A stretch of 64,000 nucleotides of DNA, taken from assembly GCA_905160935.1 (NCBI GenBank), contig CAJHZI010000533.1, positions 641,501 through 705,500 on the forward strand, read 5' to 3'. Origin of the DNA: Enchytraeus crypticus (lineage: Eukaryota; Annelida; Clitellata; Enchytraeida; Enchytraeidae). Positions within the stretch are counted from its first letter, which is position 1; each line of letters opens with the position of its first letter. Positions 10,596 to 51,425 of the stretch are shown here, one piece after another. Under the pieces are notes generated by a model that saw nothing but the letters and a program-made list of their open reading frames with translations, made no database searches and was not told the DNA's origin. The position numbers and the translations under genes are program-made.

Positions 10596-12260
10596 ATGAA
10601 GTCGTTGTACTGTCACTTGTCTCTACTCTACTGGTCTATCAACCAAGCTCTGTCAGACTGCAATGTAAACACCGGACCCACGGGATGGGTTGACTGTGTT
10701 TACAACTCCGCCTCAAAAAGTTTCCAGTTCTCAGCTTGCGTTACCAACAACTACGTCAAAGAGAAAACTTCAAATCAACAACTTTGTCCTAACATCGCTA
10801 ACACTCAGTACTGCTACATTCCGTGCATGGCAGAGTTGGGGTTAAGTGGAGTCACTGTTGATCCTTGCAGATGCGCAGAAGGAGCATCGATAGTCCAGTC
10901 TACATTACCATCGGATTGTCTGTCATTTTCACAGGTTGATTGTTCCTGGTATCGGAGGTGTCTTGCGGGACAGTATTCCTGTAGTGGCGAAGCGAATGTG
11001 GCGATGTTTTATGGAGAGAAGTTTTGCAACGTCTACAACACTCCCCCACCGCAGGTATCAAGAATTGCTCTTGGCTGGGTGGATAGTGTTAGACAATGTT
11101 TTCAGGTTCAGTTAACTCCGGTTCTACGAAGTTACGGGATTCAATCATCTTGTAATGATTTGCAGCAAAGAATATCCAACACTTACAGCCCTTGTTACTC
11201 AAACAACTCGGCTGCCATATCAGTATGTGATCTAAGCTGTAGAGAATTTTCTTACTATTTCTTCGCACTACATTCTGGTTATTCCAACGGATACGTCGCT
11301 CAGATAAAAGATTTATACGCCAGTATGATTCAGTGTTCCCAGAGTCCAAGCGCAGGAAAAAATCTCTGCGGAATCGAATGCGATTCATTCTATCTACCAT
11401 CAGGAGGCGTAAACAGCGTCTGTACAGATGCCGCCATGTTTGAATTAACATTCGACTCTAATAGCATCGGTGTAGGAGGCATAGCTGAAATGATAATAGA
11501 GGATCAGATTGCATTTAAGATCATAGCAAGTCTAAGTTCTCGATTCAATTGGGGTTCAGTTTCGAGCGTAAGATGGTATCCAAGAGTGTCACCCTCTCTA
11601 GTTTTAGATGAAATCTCAATTCAGCTTTTCATGGTAGACGCTGCTGCTCTTGGTTTGATTAGCAGAGGATCTTTAAAGTCTCTGCCAGACGTTGTAAGAG
11701 ATCTGGCAGACTCAATTAAAACTGGATTGACGATCAATCTGGACGGACCCCCAAGCATACAGCTGAGGGCAAAATCTTTCCACATTTGTAATCCATACGG
11801 ACAGCTCCTAGGGGCATGCAATGCTGGTCAAACTATTGCCACTGCTTCAGATGTAGCTACGGTTAGTGCTAAATCAGTTTCGACAAGTAGCTTCCAACCA
11901 ACCTCTTCCACGTCAGTGTTTCGCATTAGTAGAAGAGGAACTCCGAGCCCTGCCACGCCTCCTAGACAAGCAAATACCCCAAGCAAAGGATTCAGTAGAG
12001 CGGGTGGAACACCTCCAAAAGTTTCCACTTCTGCTTTTAGTACTACAACAATTGCTTCGTCATTAACAACATCAGTAACGCTATCATCTACCTCATCGTC
12101 GTCATCTAATTCTTTCTCAGGCAACGATGCAACACGTAAAGGCAACACACCAGAGAAGAGCGACAGCGTCACAAGGAGGAATGTAACTCCAACCCCGAGT
12201 GGATCAGCGGCTTCTAGGAATATGACTCCCGGATTCTCTCGTCCCACAATAAATCCCTAA
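10596..12260 (+). CDS. Secreted cysteine-rich protein with Ser/Thr/Pro tail (unknown family)
   Basis: A single open frame of 554 codons. I do not recognise a named family. Residues 1-20 are a hydrophobic N-terminus (MKSLYCHLSLLYW...) consistent with a signal peptide, so the product is probably secreted. Residues 22-276 are rich in paired cysteines, with motifs QYCYIPCM (71-78), WVDSVRQCFQ (161-170) and CDLSCREF (211-218). Residues about 281-400 have a hydrophobic pattern that could be SEA-like (weak). Residues 410-554 are low-complexity Ser/Thr/Pro with a recurring basic-plus-TP motif (RRGTP, RKGNTP, RRNVTP, SRNMTP), probably O-glycosylated. A possible 3' splice site lies near 10541, so an upstream non-coding exon is likely. 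No canonical AATAAA occurs just after the stop. The long intronless frame contrasts with the intron-rich neighbour gene; it may be a single coding exon or a retrogene. No disabling change is seen. Confidence 0.8.
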   Translation: MKSLYCHLSLLYWSINQALSDCNVNTGPTGWVDCVYNSASKSFQFSACVTNNYVKEKTSNQQLCPNIANTQYCYIPCMAELGLSGVTVDPCRCAEGASIVQSTLPSDCLSFSQVDCSWYRRCLAGQYSCSGEANVAMFYGEKFCNVYNTPPPQVSRIALGWVDSVRQCFQVQLTPVLRSYGIQSSCNDLQQRISNTYSPCYSNNSAAISVCDLSCREFSYYFFALHSGYSNGYVAQIKDLYASMIQCSQSPSAGKNLCGIECDSFYLPSGGVNSVCTDAAMFELTFDSNSIGVGGIAEMIIEDQIAFKIIASLSSRFNWGSVSSVRWYPRVSPSLVLDEISIQLFMVDAAALGLISRGSLKSLPDVVRDLADSIKTGLTINLDGPPSIQLRAKSFHICNPYGQLLGACNAGQTIATASDVATVSAKSVSTSSFQPTSSTSVFRISRRGTPSPATPPRQANTPSKGFSRAGGTPPKVSTSAFSTTTIASSLTTSVTLSSTSSSSSNSFSGNDATRKGNTPEKSDSVTRRNVTPTPSGSAASRNMTPGFSRPTINP

Positions 12261-12354
12261 AGATATTTATTCATGTATTTGCTGTGTTTTAATAATTGTA
12301 AATATTTCCCGTATTCTTATATATTAATAATGCATGATGTGACAAATATTCACG

Positions 12355-12654
12355 TGTTGTGTCCGGGACGCTGAAGAATGAACCACCCGTAAACTGCTCT
12401 TATCGTAAGATGCGTCTTAATAAGAATAAGCAAAGGGAAACAATTTCAGAAACAATAATATTCAAAAGATATGGACTACATTAAGATTTTGATAAGGCAT
12501 AGCCTTTTGTGAAGGATTAACTAGTTGATCGATGGAGTGCTCTTTACGGAGTGCGTAAGCAACATATGAATTGGAATACGTTGGACCTTATACTTGGTAG
12601 AACACTAAATTGATCGAAAGTTTCAACAAAACGTATAGCCAGTAGGCAGGGAAT

Positions 12655-12684
<30 letters not shown>
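12355..12684 (+). repeat. SINE-1 copy b
   Basis: GTGTCCGGGACGCTGAAGAA start, then the ggcatagccttttgtgaagg and GATCGATGGAGTGCTCTTTA internal blocks, ending in a GA run at 12655-12684. Diverged but nearly full length. Confidence 0.7.
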
Positions 12685-12686
<2 letters not shown>

Positions 12687-14050
12687 TGGGTATCTAGATA
12701 CTGAATGAGGTTATCATAAGGGGCCTATGACATGGAAACGATCGTATGCAAATGGCTGTTTCGGTTAAATATAATGACAGAACAAGCGAAAGAGAACGAG
12801 AGAGTTCAAGAACCAGGTACAGCAAATTAATATGTGGTTATCATCCTGAACTGACCCTGTTCAGGGATTGATCCTGTAGCTGAATGCGTTAGCCTAACAT
12901 AGATGACTCATTGTCATTAATCTAGCAACACAGAAGCTACATATGACGACTAAACATTGTAATAATTATAGGCATTAAATTACTGCTGTCATCAAAGACA
13001 ACATAGAGCACTGAAGAGACAAATACTTGTCGATGAGCAAAAAGGTCCAAAAACGATGCAAATATCAAAATCCAGAAAATCAGTCCAAAGAAAAAACCAC
13101 TGGGAGTCGCTTGAAATGTCTGTCGTAGCAAAATTGTAATTCGATGATGTCCACAGTATTCGGTCAAATAGGATAATTTTCTCGCAGAGTGAAGCTCCTA
13201 CCCTGTAAATGTCAGTCAACGAGGATTGCTTCGTCAAAACGAAACGTCAAGGCGGTCCTACGACTGCTTCGTAGTTCAGTTTGATGTATTTATAGTCTTC
13301 GCATGTAAGTACAGATTTGTTATCTGGACTACCGCTGAATATGTTACATTTTTCAAAGGGGTCGTTGGGGTTAAAGGTTTCCCAGAGGTCTCAAGGCTTT
13401 GTTTTATGGATTGGTTAAACCCGGGAGGTAAAAACTTCAGTTAGAAGGGCTTTACATCTGCCAAGAGGGTGTGAATCCCAATCCAGATTTGGACAGAAAG
13501 CTACTGGTACTCTGCTAACAGTTCATTATGGTGAAATGATGCTTTAAAGCAAGCAAAAAAGAAATAAACACAATTGGGAAAGCCTGTTAAACGAACATAT
13601 TTCTAGGCGTGCCTTCGCTGATCAAACTTTAATGGAACATGTGGGTCCTACACAATTAAACAAATCGTGCTAAAATCAGTATAATCGTCAAACTTTGATG
13701 ACTAACCTTGAACTATTAAGCATCGACGCCTCGGTAAATATTATTTAAAGACCGGATGTTAATTCGCACGGAGTACTATGTGAATGTACCATTACAAGGA
13801 TTTCTATAAATGACTCGTGTATTACTTGTTCAAAAGTCGACTCCTTTAACCCATCCACTTTTATATGTATATTATACTCTATAAACTATAACCTTTTCGC
13901 ATGTGTGTCCTGGCCTGCTGTGACTTCATTAATCTGAAATCGCCCATTGGAAAGACGCCCAAAGAACAGTAACACAGGAAGTCAGTAGGAATTTACTTGA
14001 GAAACTGTATTTTCTAAAGTCTTTGCACGTTGACTCCCATGGGCACCTTA

Positions 14051-14182
14051 AGGCTGGAGCCAGTGGCTAAGTTGGTAAGATACTCGACCGCGGATAAATA
14101 GGTACGGGGTTCAAATCCTGGGTTTCGCCCGTCACTGACATTGCTTTCGAGTGAAGAAACTGACGTTAACCTTAGCTTTTTT
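14051..14182 (+). repeat. SINE-2 copy c (reference-quality)
   Basis: The clearest copy. Box A lies in TGGCTAAGTTGG, box B is GGGGTTCAAATCC, followed by a body with CGTCACTGACATTGCTTTCG and TGACGTTAACCTTAGC. The two boxes in tRNA spacing mark it as tRNA-derived and transcribed by RNA polymerase III when active. Confidence 0.78.
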
Positions 14183-14414
14183 ACAATAGTTTGAGCTACC
14201 TTCGCCTTGCACCAGTTCTTGCTTAGACTGTGTTTCAGATTCGTGAAAGATGGCTATGTAGCGGAATATTATAGCATGTTCATTAACCCGAAACGCTATT
14301 TGCAAAATAAATTTTTAACTGAAGTTATGGCTTCAATTGACTTCAATTTCTTCTGATTTTTTACTCAGGCTCCTTATTTACTAACTTCAATCTCGTAATT
14401 GCTCTCCATCGCGA

Positions 14415-14416
<2 letters not shown>

Positions 14417-14455
<39 letters not shown>

Positions 14456-14655
14456 GTCTAGTGTCCTGTCAAGTGGCAGATCCAAAGTACATATTATTAC
14501 TGCATTCTGCATTTACGCTCCTAAAATAGCTCTCCATCAATCAACGAGTTAATCTGTTTACAAATGGCTATCCGTTATCTGCAACTCAATGCGGCCTATT
14601 TAATGTTGGGAATAGTACGGCTTCTAAGGTAGTTTCCCTTTTCATTCTTGTTTCT
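14417..14655 (-). repeat. SINE-1 copy c
   Basis: Read on the minus strand it ends TGGATCTGCCACTTGACAGG, ACACTAG and a GA run (the CT run at 14417-14457). Internal blocks are diverged. Confidence 0.6.
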
Positions 14656-15222
14656 CTCTCCAATGTTTTGTAAAATGGCTGGTTCAATGTAAAAATTGAG
14701 CATACTTACTTTATGCTAGCTTTCATTCTTTAGAATGAACATTTCATCAAAAGGATAAGATAATGCAATTCATGAACACAATGCCTTATATAAAATATCC
14801 ACTTTCCGCTCCACAACTAATATTTTAGTAAAGTGAAGCCTATATTGGAATTTTGTTCTTTGATAAAATATGACTTTTGAAGTTTTGAGGTGTTGTCCTC
14901 TACGGTTCACGCTTAGTCTCTTCTTGCGTCAGGTGCAGTTTACGTCTTTATAGTTGATCAATTTTGAGTAGCGAGGACACCATGCCTGGGAAAACCTTTT
15001 TTAAAACTATCGACTACTTGAGTTGTATTTAGCAACGGATTAAAATGAAGCAAAATTCTTTGTTTTTACCCAAGAAGGAACAAAACTTTTCCTTGCAGTA
15101 GGTTCTACTTTTTTAGCGGCACATTTGATAAGAAAACATCAGGTAGGTTAGATGTATTATTACTCTATGGAAAACATGAACATTTTTCGGCTAATTATTG
15201 CTGATATCCGGTTAGTTTTTCG

Positions 15223-15512
15223 TGTTGTGTCCGCGGCAACAGAAGAATTATAGACCAAAATAAACTGAACGTTTCGAAAACAAATAACTGAGCTGGAACT
15301 TGAAAAGACAAAAGTAAGCATACTCAAAAATAAATTAAAATATTCTCCAAGGTAAAGGTTTCACTCAGCTAAGATATAATAGGAAATTATAATATATAAG
15401 GTATAGCCTTTTATTTAGGGAATAACATTTGTTGAACTATGTAGTGCTCTTTATCGAGCATGGCAGCAGACTGTGATTATAAATGAGTACTTTGGACCTG
15501 CCACTTCGCAAA
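15223..15512 (+). repeat. SINE-1 copy d
   Basis: GTGTTGTGTCCGCGGCAAC start, ggtatagccttttattt internal block, TAGTGCTCTTTATCGAGC, and TTTGGACCTGCCACTT near the 3' end. No GA tail remains. It ends about 40 bases from the tRNA-Leu gene. Confidence 0.65.
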
Positions 15513-15549
15513 CCTCCATGGAAAGGTAGATGTTAAGAATAAAATAAGA

Positions 15550-15631
15550 TGGCAGCGGTGGGATTTGAACCCACGCCTCCGAAGAGACTGGTGCCTTAAA
15601 CCAGCGCCTTAGACCACTCGGCCACGCTACC
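15550..15631 (-). tRNA. tRNA-Leu (UAA)
   Basis: An 82-base class II tRNA with a long variable arm, as expected for leucine. The acceptor stem pairs GGTAGCG (15625-15631 complement) with CGCTGCC, with one G-U pair. The box-A region is TGGCCGAGTGGTC, the anticodon loop TTTAAGG gives anticodon UAA, and box B is GGGTTCAAATCCC. The discriminator base is A (15550 complement), CCA is not encoded, and a TTTT polymerase III terminator follows on the minus strand at 15541-15544. All stems are intact, so this is probably a working gene. Confidence 0.92.
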
Positions 15632-15879
15632 TTACACTGCTTTATGTTTTTCACTGATCCATCAGTTTAGTCCTGTATCTTGCGTAACAGTGCGATTGTA
15701 TGCCTTTCAATACGGCCTACATAATATATATTAGGCCTATTCACAAATATTTATTTCTTAAAGCAGTTAAGTCTTCAATTGTTAATTTAAAGTCATCGTA
15801 TACGGTGAATTTCCCTTTAACTGTAAAAAAATAAAGAACAATTTAAATAAATAAATAACTTTATATTTTTAAATAAAGA

Positions 15880-16079
15880 CATCACTCAATCAATCAATCA
15901 ATCATTTTTATCTATCAATCAATCTATTAAGCAATAAGAATTTAGCGCCCGATTCTCGCCATAAGACAATATCTAGGACGTCTCTTGCAGACTCTGTTCA
16001 AACATTCGAAAACAAGCAGACAAACAAACAGACAAACAAACAGACAAACAGAGGCCAAAACACCAAACCATGACGACTT

Positions 16080-16112
<33 letters not shown>

Positions 16113-16460
16113 GAGAGATGTATATATGTTTATTTCGTCAACAACATCAGTGTAAAGTCGCATACATACAAAATTTATAAAAATAGAAATAAAGGTACAA
16201 GCTTACATCAAACATAATGAATGGTGCAATTAATTCAAACAAGCCCAATACTGAGACTCAGTAAACAAGGAACACAAGAGAAAGAGAGATCAAAAGAGTG
16301 CAAGTTCAAGATCTATCATCTAAGGCAAGAGGGTCAAAATTTATACATATGGCGACAAAGATTCTTAATTTGCCCAGGAAAGTTCCAATTGGTCCGTATT
16401 TATAAGGACGAAGATCATGTGAGAGATCTTATGATAGAGCATAAAGTTAAAATGTAACTT
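15880..16460 (-). mobile_element. LINE-X 3' remnant with AATC tail, split by another insertion
   Basis: 15890-16080 and 16262-16460 match, in the same order, 34056-34318: an AATC repeat, then aataagaatttarcg, a cttgcagactct block, and later gagatcaaaa, agtgcaagt and gggtcaaaattta. The segment 16081-16261, which begins with a GA run and carries atgtttatttc, interrupts it. The AATC run reads as a GATT tail on the minus strand, typical of a LINE 3' end. No coding part is identifiable. Confidence 0.5.
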
Positions 16461-17307
16461 TTAGTATTAAAGCTTATTCTTAAATATTTAGATTTTAAAT
16501 CCGATTCTCTTCAATCATAAATTCAAAATCATAGCGTGCAGTGTCCTTTTCCTCTCTCTCCGCTTTTGAAGAAATTTAAATTAACTTTTAATTCTATGAA
16601 TCTTTTTCCGAGAAAAAAAATTACGGAAAATTGTGAAAATAAAAGATTTTAAATAAGAATAAAATTCAGTTTTATTCGCCTACTCTGATTAAATTTGAAG
16701 GGTGACTCTGGGTTTGTGTACAGTAGAGTTCAACCTTGCATTACGAGAGTCATTGAACCCGTGTGACTCACTGACACCTAAACTAATTAAAAACGTGCTT
16801 CTCATCACGACCGCTCTCATCTAGTTTGCTTAATGTAATCTTTTGTAATCATTAAGTAATATGAAGGTAATTCCAAAGAGAAAATCTCTATAATTCGCCT
16901 TAAGATAGTGTTTACATTAGTCTGTCATATACGAAATTTATCTAGAGTTGCTCATAGTGCCCAATGAGCAACTGTAGCTCATTGTATCCTATATTGACGA
17001 CAGAGGACAGTCTGGTGTATATTGATCAGATTAGAAAGTAAACGATTTTTTATACTCAAGTATTAGTCCGTATGTTTACTCGAACAGGCGTCCCGCTTGT
17101 TAGCTATATATCTGCAGAATATATTCGGTTAGAGGAAATGATTTAAATTAATGGTCGTCTTATGATCTACTGTATATTTTCTCTTTAATATATTTTAAAT
17201 GGCTGGCTCAAAAATTCCACTGTCATACTCATAATTAATCAGTTATTCCAAATCAATTCGTTTAATATAGTCGGTTCAATATAACTTCATATTGAATACC
17301 CTGAAAT

Positions 17308-17990
17308 GTGTTGGGGATTTAGAGAGTAGATGGAAGGGTGAGATGATAAACGAAGAAAGAGTAATAAGTCAGGATGTGGAGCTAAAGAAGGTAACAGATT
17401 TTATGTATTTGGGTTCTGTAATAGAGGATAATGGGGAGTTGGAAAAGGAGGGTACTAGCAGGATTCAGGCTGGATGGGCAAAGCGGAGGGCTACTAGTGG
17501 AGTGTTGTGTGATAGGAGAATCCCACTAAGACTGAAAGGCAAATTTTATAGTTCTGTGGTAAGGCCAGTAATGATGTATGGTTCGGAATGTTGGGCACTA
17601 AAAAGGGAACATCTGCGGAGTTTGCATGTGGTAGAAATGAGAATGTTGCGTCTAATGTGTGGAAGAACTAGGAAGGACAGAATGGAAAATAAATATGTGA
17701 GGATGAATTTGAATGTTGAGGGGATCGGGGATAGGTTGGCTCAGTCGAGATTGAGATGGTATGGGCATATTGTGAGAAAGGCAGATGAAGATGTAGTAAG
17801 GAGAGTTTGGAGGGAAGAACTAGATGTTAAGCTTAAGAGAAGTAGACCACAATTGACTTGGGATGCGGTAATTAAGAAGGACATGAAAAATAGGGGATTG
17901 ACTGATGATATGGTGTGGGACAGGGAGTACTGGAGAAAGTCTATTCGTATCCCGACCCGGGTTAAACTGGGATTTAAGAGAAGAAGATGA
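17308..17990 (+). pseudogene. RTE reverse transcriptase C-terminal fragment
   Basis: About 226 codons open to the stop, starting mid-protein because of 5' truncation. Recognisable thumb and C-terminal motifs: DFMYLGS, SRIQAGWAKRRATSGVLCDR, RPVMMYGSECWALK, EMRMLRLMCG and RLRWYGHI. These match the C-terminal half of RTE proteins. The catalytic palm is absent, so no enzyme can be made. A small second copy of the same 3' end lies on the minus strand near 18181-18258, and another trace lies near 36500-36545. Confidence 0.88.
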
Positions 17991-17998
17991 TGATGATG
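17308..17998 (+). mobile_element. 5'-truncated RTE LINE with 17-bp target-site duplication
   Basis: Flanked by an exact repeat, ATTGAATACCCTGAAAT, at 17291-17307 and 17999-18015. The insert is the last 690 bases of a LINE ending in a GATGATGAT microsatellite, characteristic of the RTE clade. It holds an open frame to the TGA at 17988-17990. The intact duplication and uninterrupted frame suggest a fairly recent insertion. Confidence 0.9.
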
Positions 17999-18015
17999 AT
18001 TGAATACCCTGAAAT

Positions 18016-20181
18016 ATCTTAGTATTGAAAACGGCTTTACTTTTTAACCCATAAGTATAGTAATATTATAAACAAAATAATATTTTAGTATATTTATTTT
18101 AAAGCGTAATTAGCAGTGCTTTTACTATTACAACCAGACAGACCCATACAACGCTTATTTATAATTAAAGAAAATTAATAAGCATCATCTTAATCTTCTT
18201 CCCTTGAATCCCAGTTTAACTAGGGTCGATATATGAATAGACATTCTCCACTCCTCTCTGTGGTGTGAGTAATTAACAATGAACAGTAAAAAATAAATAA
18301 TTCATAATTATTGATTATGAATTAAAATAAATAATTATTAATCAGCTTGTATTTACCGACTACCAACCTTCTAAAGCTTTATAATTTGGTTAATTGCTTA
18401 AAATATGAAAGGATAAGGATCATAAGATTATAAATAAGAATTTTTTAAATTAAAATCCGATATTTGCCTAAACTACTCTATTTTGTAACTCATGCTGTGT
18501 TTGGGGACAATGAAGAATACACTAACAGTAAACTGCACATGTCGTAAGAGGCAACTGAGCAAAAACTGAGGAAGGCCGAGAGAAACCAGCTTAGAAACCA
18601 TAATGTTCCCAAGCTACTGTCTATATTAAGGTGTGAATAAGTCAAATCCATTATTAGATCTATTATTTAGATGAACGTTTCTAAAACAAAAGTATAGCAG
18701 GTGATCGGACTTTCGCGACTACTTTACAGGTTTCTGTTGTGCATTTTATTATTTCCATAATTAAATATTTATTTCTTGTTGACAGTGTATATTGACAAAT
18801 AGAACATGTTGACTATTTAATGGGATCTTGGTGAAGTCTAATAGTTGTAAACTGATCAGTATTTTAAACCTAGGTCACCTTCTTCGGAGACAAACACGCT
18901 ATCCCTTCTAATGTATCCCCAATCTACTCTATTGAATGTTTCAATAGCGTAGTAGTTAGTGGCGTCAGGTAACGTCGTGAAATTGTAAATAGCAGATCTT
19001 GAGGTTGATTGAACATTCATGGGTTCGATACCCCGCCTTGCTGATCTGAGAGAAAATCTCGTACATTCACAGGACTGGTTAAAAGAAAAATGGACTGAAT
19101 GTCTTATCTGGTTAAACATGTGGTATTAAAAGTGATAGAAATCAACAGCTTTGATCATTTCAGTATAATACGTGTCATTATACTATCTATACTGTAGGCG
19201 CCGCACGAACTAAGCTGATTGCATAAAACCGTTTCTGTATCGATTTTGTATAAAGTCGTATATTCTAGAATTAACTTTCAATATAATCTGAATATCTTGT
19301 AAAATTTTCAAGGATGATACCACTGCCATCCTTAACCTGACAGCTAAGTGTTTGAACGATTGTTTGGACTACGGCTCCTCCCTCAGTAGACAAAACACGA
19401 CACCCACCTTTGGGTGTTTTCAGTTAAACAGATAATCTACCAATGAGTCCATACAGACTGAGAATCTTAGAGTACATAATGGAGGCTTTAATAGTACAAA
19501 AGTTCCAATAAGGCACGTATCTCAGAAATTAAAGGCTATATATATAGACGCTCGCAGGTTAAAATCCTCAAACAAGAACTGTTAATAAGGCTACCAGTAA
19601 CTTTAAAGAAATCTCAATGAAGAATAGTTCTAGATATATCGAGAAAAAATAGTAGTGTTTACGAAGGACAATTTGAATTCTGTGATTATTATACCAGTGT
19701 TACTTTATTTCAAATCATAACCCGGATATACGGATTTGTACAGTTGTATTCGTGAAAGCACATAGAATATTTAAGAATATTACAAGAAAAAGACATTCAG
19801 TCTACTAACTCTGTTCAACTATTCGCATACGATCGTTGAGATTAGAAAATCGTCAGAAAAGTTTCATTTAGTCCAAAATTATCGAAAACATTCGCTCAAG
19901 GTGTGAAGGGATAAATTCTTCTGGATATCGAAGCGTATACGAACAAAGAAGAAATTTAAAGAAACATATTTCAACTCCCTTTTGAAACTGGATTTAATTC
20001 AGTGAACTTTCTGAACTCAATAATCTCCTCAGTGATATTAGTAGTCTTGCTATAGTTATGCGTATTACTGTATAGACTTTTAGTAACATTTCTCTTGTTA
20101 AACTATTAGAAGTATTTTTTAAAAACTATCTCTTTTCTGTAATTATTTTCCTGTAATATTTGATATCTTAATCGTTCCTAC
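18016..20181. other. Upstream flank of the protease gene
   Basis: Contains a minus-strand RTE 3' trace (18181-18258), a SINE-1 fragment (18491-18650) and a tRNA-like box-B remnant (GGGTTCGATACCCC near 19020). No gene is visible. The protease gene promoter should lie in the last part, but I see no decisive TATA or initiator. Confidence 0.4.
18491..18650 (+). repeat. SINE-1 copy e (5' half)
   Basis: GACAATGAAGAATACACTAA, then CATGTCGTAAGAGGCAACTG and aactgaggaaggc. The 3' half is lost. Confidence 0.65.
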
Positions 20182-49833
<29,652 letters not shown>

Positions 49834-50035
49834 GGAACGACATCAGACGTCTAGATAATATTCCGGTGATTTTACAGAGAACACTGTTGATTCTTGTGAT
49901 TTTTACAAGCAGAATCTGTGATACGATTCATTATTAAATTCCAACTTTTGTAATATTATTGTGATATTGCGACTGGGTTTATCAATCGATATGCGGATCT
50001 TACCGTGTTATTAGTATCTAATATTTAAATTCCAG

Positions 50036-50041
50036 AATAAA
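50036..50041 (+). terminator. Polyadenylation signal AATAAA (TTSP gene)
   Basis: First canonical signal, about 200 bases after the stop. A second AATAAA at 50892-50897 could give a longer 3' UTR that would include the 50150 hairpin. Confidence 0.6.
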
Positions 50042-50149
50042 TTCGACGTGTAAAGCTCCTCTTAAAAGAGAAGATCATCCTGGTATAAGTGCCATTCGAA
50101 ATCATCCCAGCCGTAAAAGTCAAATGTTGCAGGAAGATTTCGAATTGCG

Positions 50150-50242
50150 CATCCGTTTAGCCGAGGCATTTTATCCTTGCTTTAATGTAACAGCTGAACA
50201 GCTGTTGTATTCCGTAGATAAAATGCCTCAGCTAAATGGATG
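50150..50242. repeat. Long foldback (26-bp arms, 41-base loop)
   Basis: Arms at 50150-50175 (CATCCGTTTAGCCGAGG and ATTTTATC parts) and 50217-50242 pair with one G-U and one mismatch. It could be a hairpin in a long 3' UTR, or a tiny foldback element. Confidence 0.75.
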
Positions 50243-51324
50243 AATGATAGCGTTAACAATTGGAAAAGCTGAACATTAGACCTGCATTTAGTATTATCAT
50301 TATTGAGAGAACCATTTATATAAACATTTAATCATTTCTCATAAGGCGAATAATCACTGATGTGGCAGTTTAGCGTAATCGCTTCCCTGATTTTGAAACT
50401 ATTGTCGAAGCACAAACTCACTTAGTGTAATTCATAAAGCGATCCTTGACCGGTTGATGGATAATTAATACACGTGTTCGCTCCAGGGCATTTGGCGCGG
50501 GACTTGCCTCACGACTTCCAAGCTGGAAGGACGTTGCATGTTGAAACTTAGCTAATAAATCGTTGCGTCTAAGGGCAATTTTCATGTCGACATAGTTCGA
50601 ATCATTACTTCACTGAATTATAATCATATATCTTCATCTCACAACATTCTAGAGATCTCGTCTTCTTTAAATGCATGAAGGACATTTCACACTGTGGAGA
50701 TATATATTTCTATTTTCTTCTGTGGAATTTTCTCTCTACCATCTCAGGATCCGCATTGACGTATTACTGATGAAATTGTGAAGAACATTCTGGTTTCGAA
50801 CTATTTAAAAGGCTAAGTGTTTTACTTCATTCATTTGTCGTTTAAAATGTCTGTCGTTATGGATTTGTGCTATCGAAAGATTCCATGTTTTAATAAAAGG
50901 CCTTAAACATGTAATATAACGTTTCTCTCGTTTCTAGTATTCTAGTTAATCATCGAATAAGCCATTAAAAACACACAATACCCTAGACACTTATTACATC
51001 AGAGCCAATTCTGTAGCACAAAAACATATCACAATGATCTATTTGTCATGCTACAATCGTAATTTAGCGAGTACAAGTGTACACAAGTTTTAACTATTCT
51101 AATTCTCAGCGAGACATGCTACTGTCATTTTATTTTATCACTGTTATTTTACAGTATTTCAGTGCACTTATTTTTCGGCATAATTGAATACTAAAAATTA
51201 AATTTATTTTATATTAAATTCATTCGTTATTCTAGTAAGACGTTTTGTTGTTTCTGATTGGAAACTGTTTCATGCAACTGGATCAATGATCATTTACTGA
51301 TCATTAATTACTTGGTGTGTGTGT

Positions 51325-51425
51325 ATGCGTGTGTGATGACCGCTGAAGAATAGCACAGACGTTAACTACACGTGATGTAAGAGACGACTAATGAAATGAA
51401 TACAGCAATTGTTAATTAGATGTAT
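51325..51425 (+). repeat. SINE-1 copy o (5' part)
   Basis: GATGACCGCTGAAGAATAGC and CACGTGATGTAAGAGACGAC only. Confidence 0.5.

Larger units (their letters stand above)
12261..15549. other. Intergenic: SINEs, no gene
   Basis: Contains SINE-1 copies at 12355, 14417 and 15223 and a SINE-2 copy at 14051. The stretches 12690-14050 and 14660-15220 show no coding potential beyond chance ORFs and no recognised repeat. Confidence 0.5.

Noticed and set aside
11089-12247. Minus-strand ORFs of 66-139 codons
   Set aside because: Shadows of the 554-codon gene; low-complexity and without family motifs.
18950-19050. Possible tRNA with GGGTTCGATACCCC
   Set aside because: Box B is good, but no acceptor stem or anticodon arm can be folded. 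Treated as a tRNA-like SINE remnant.
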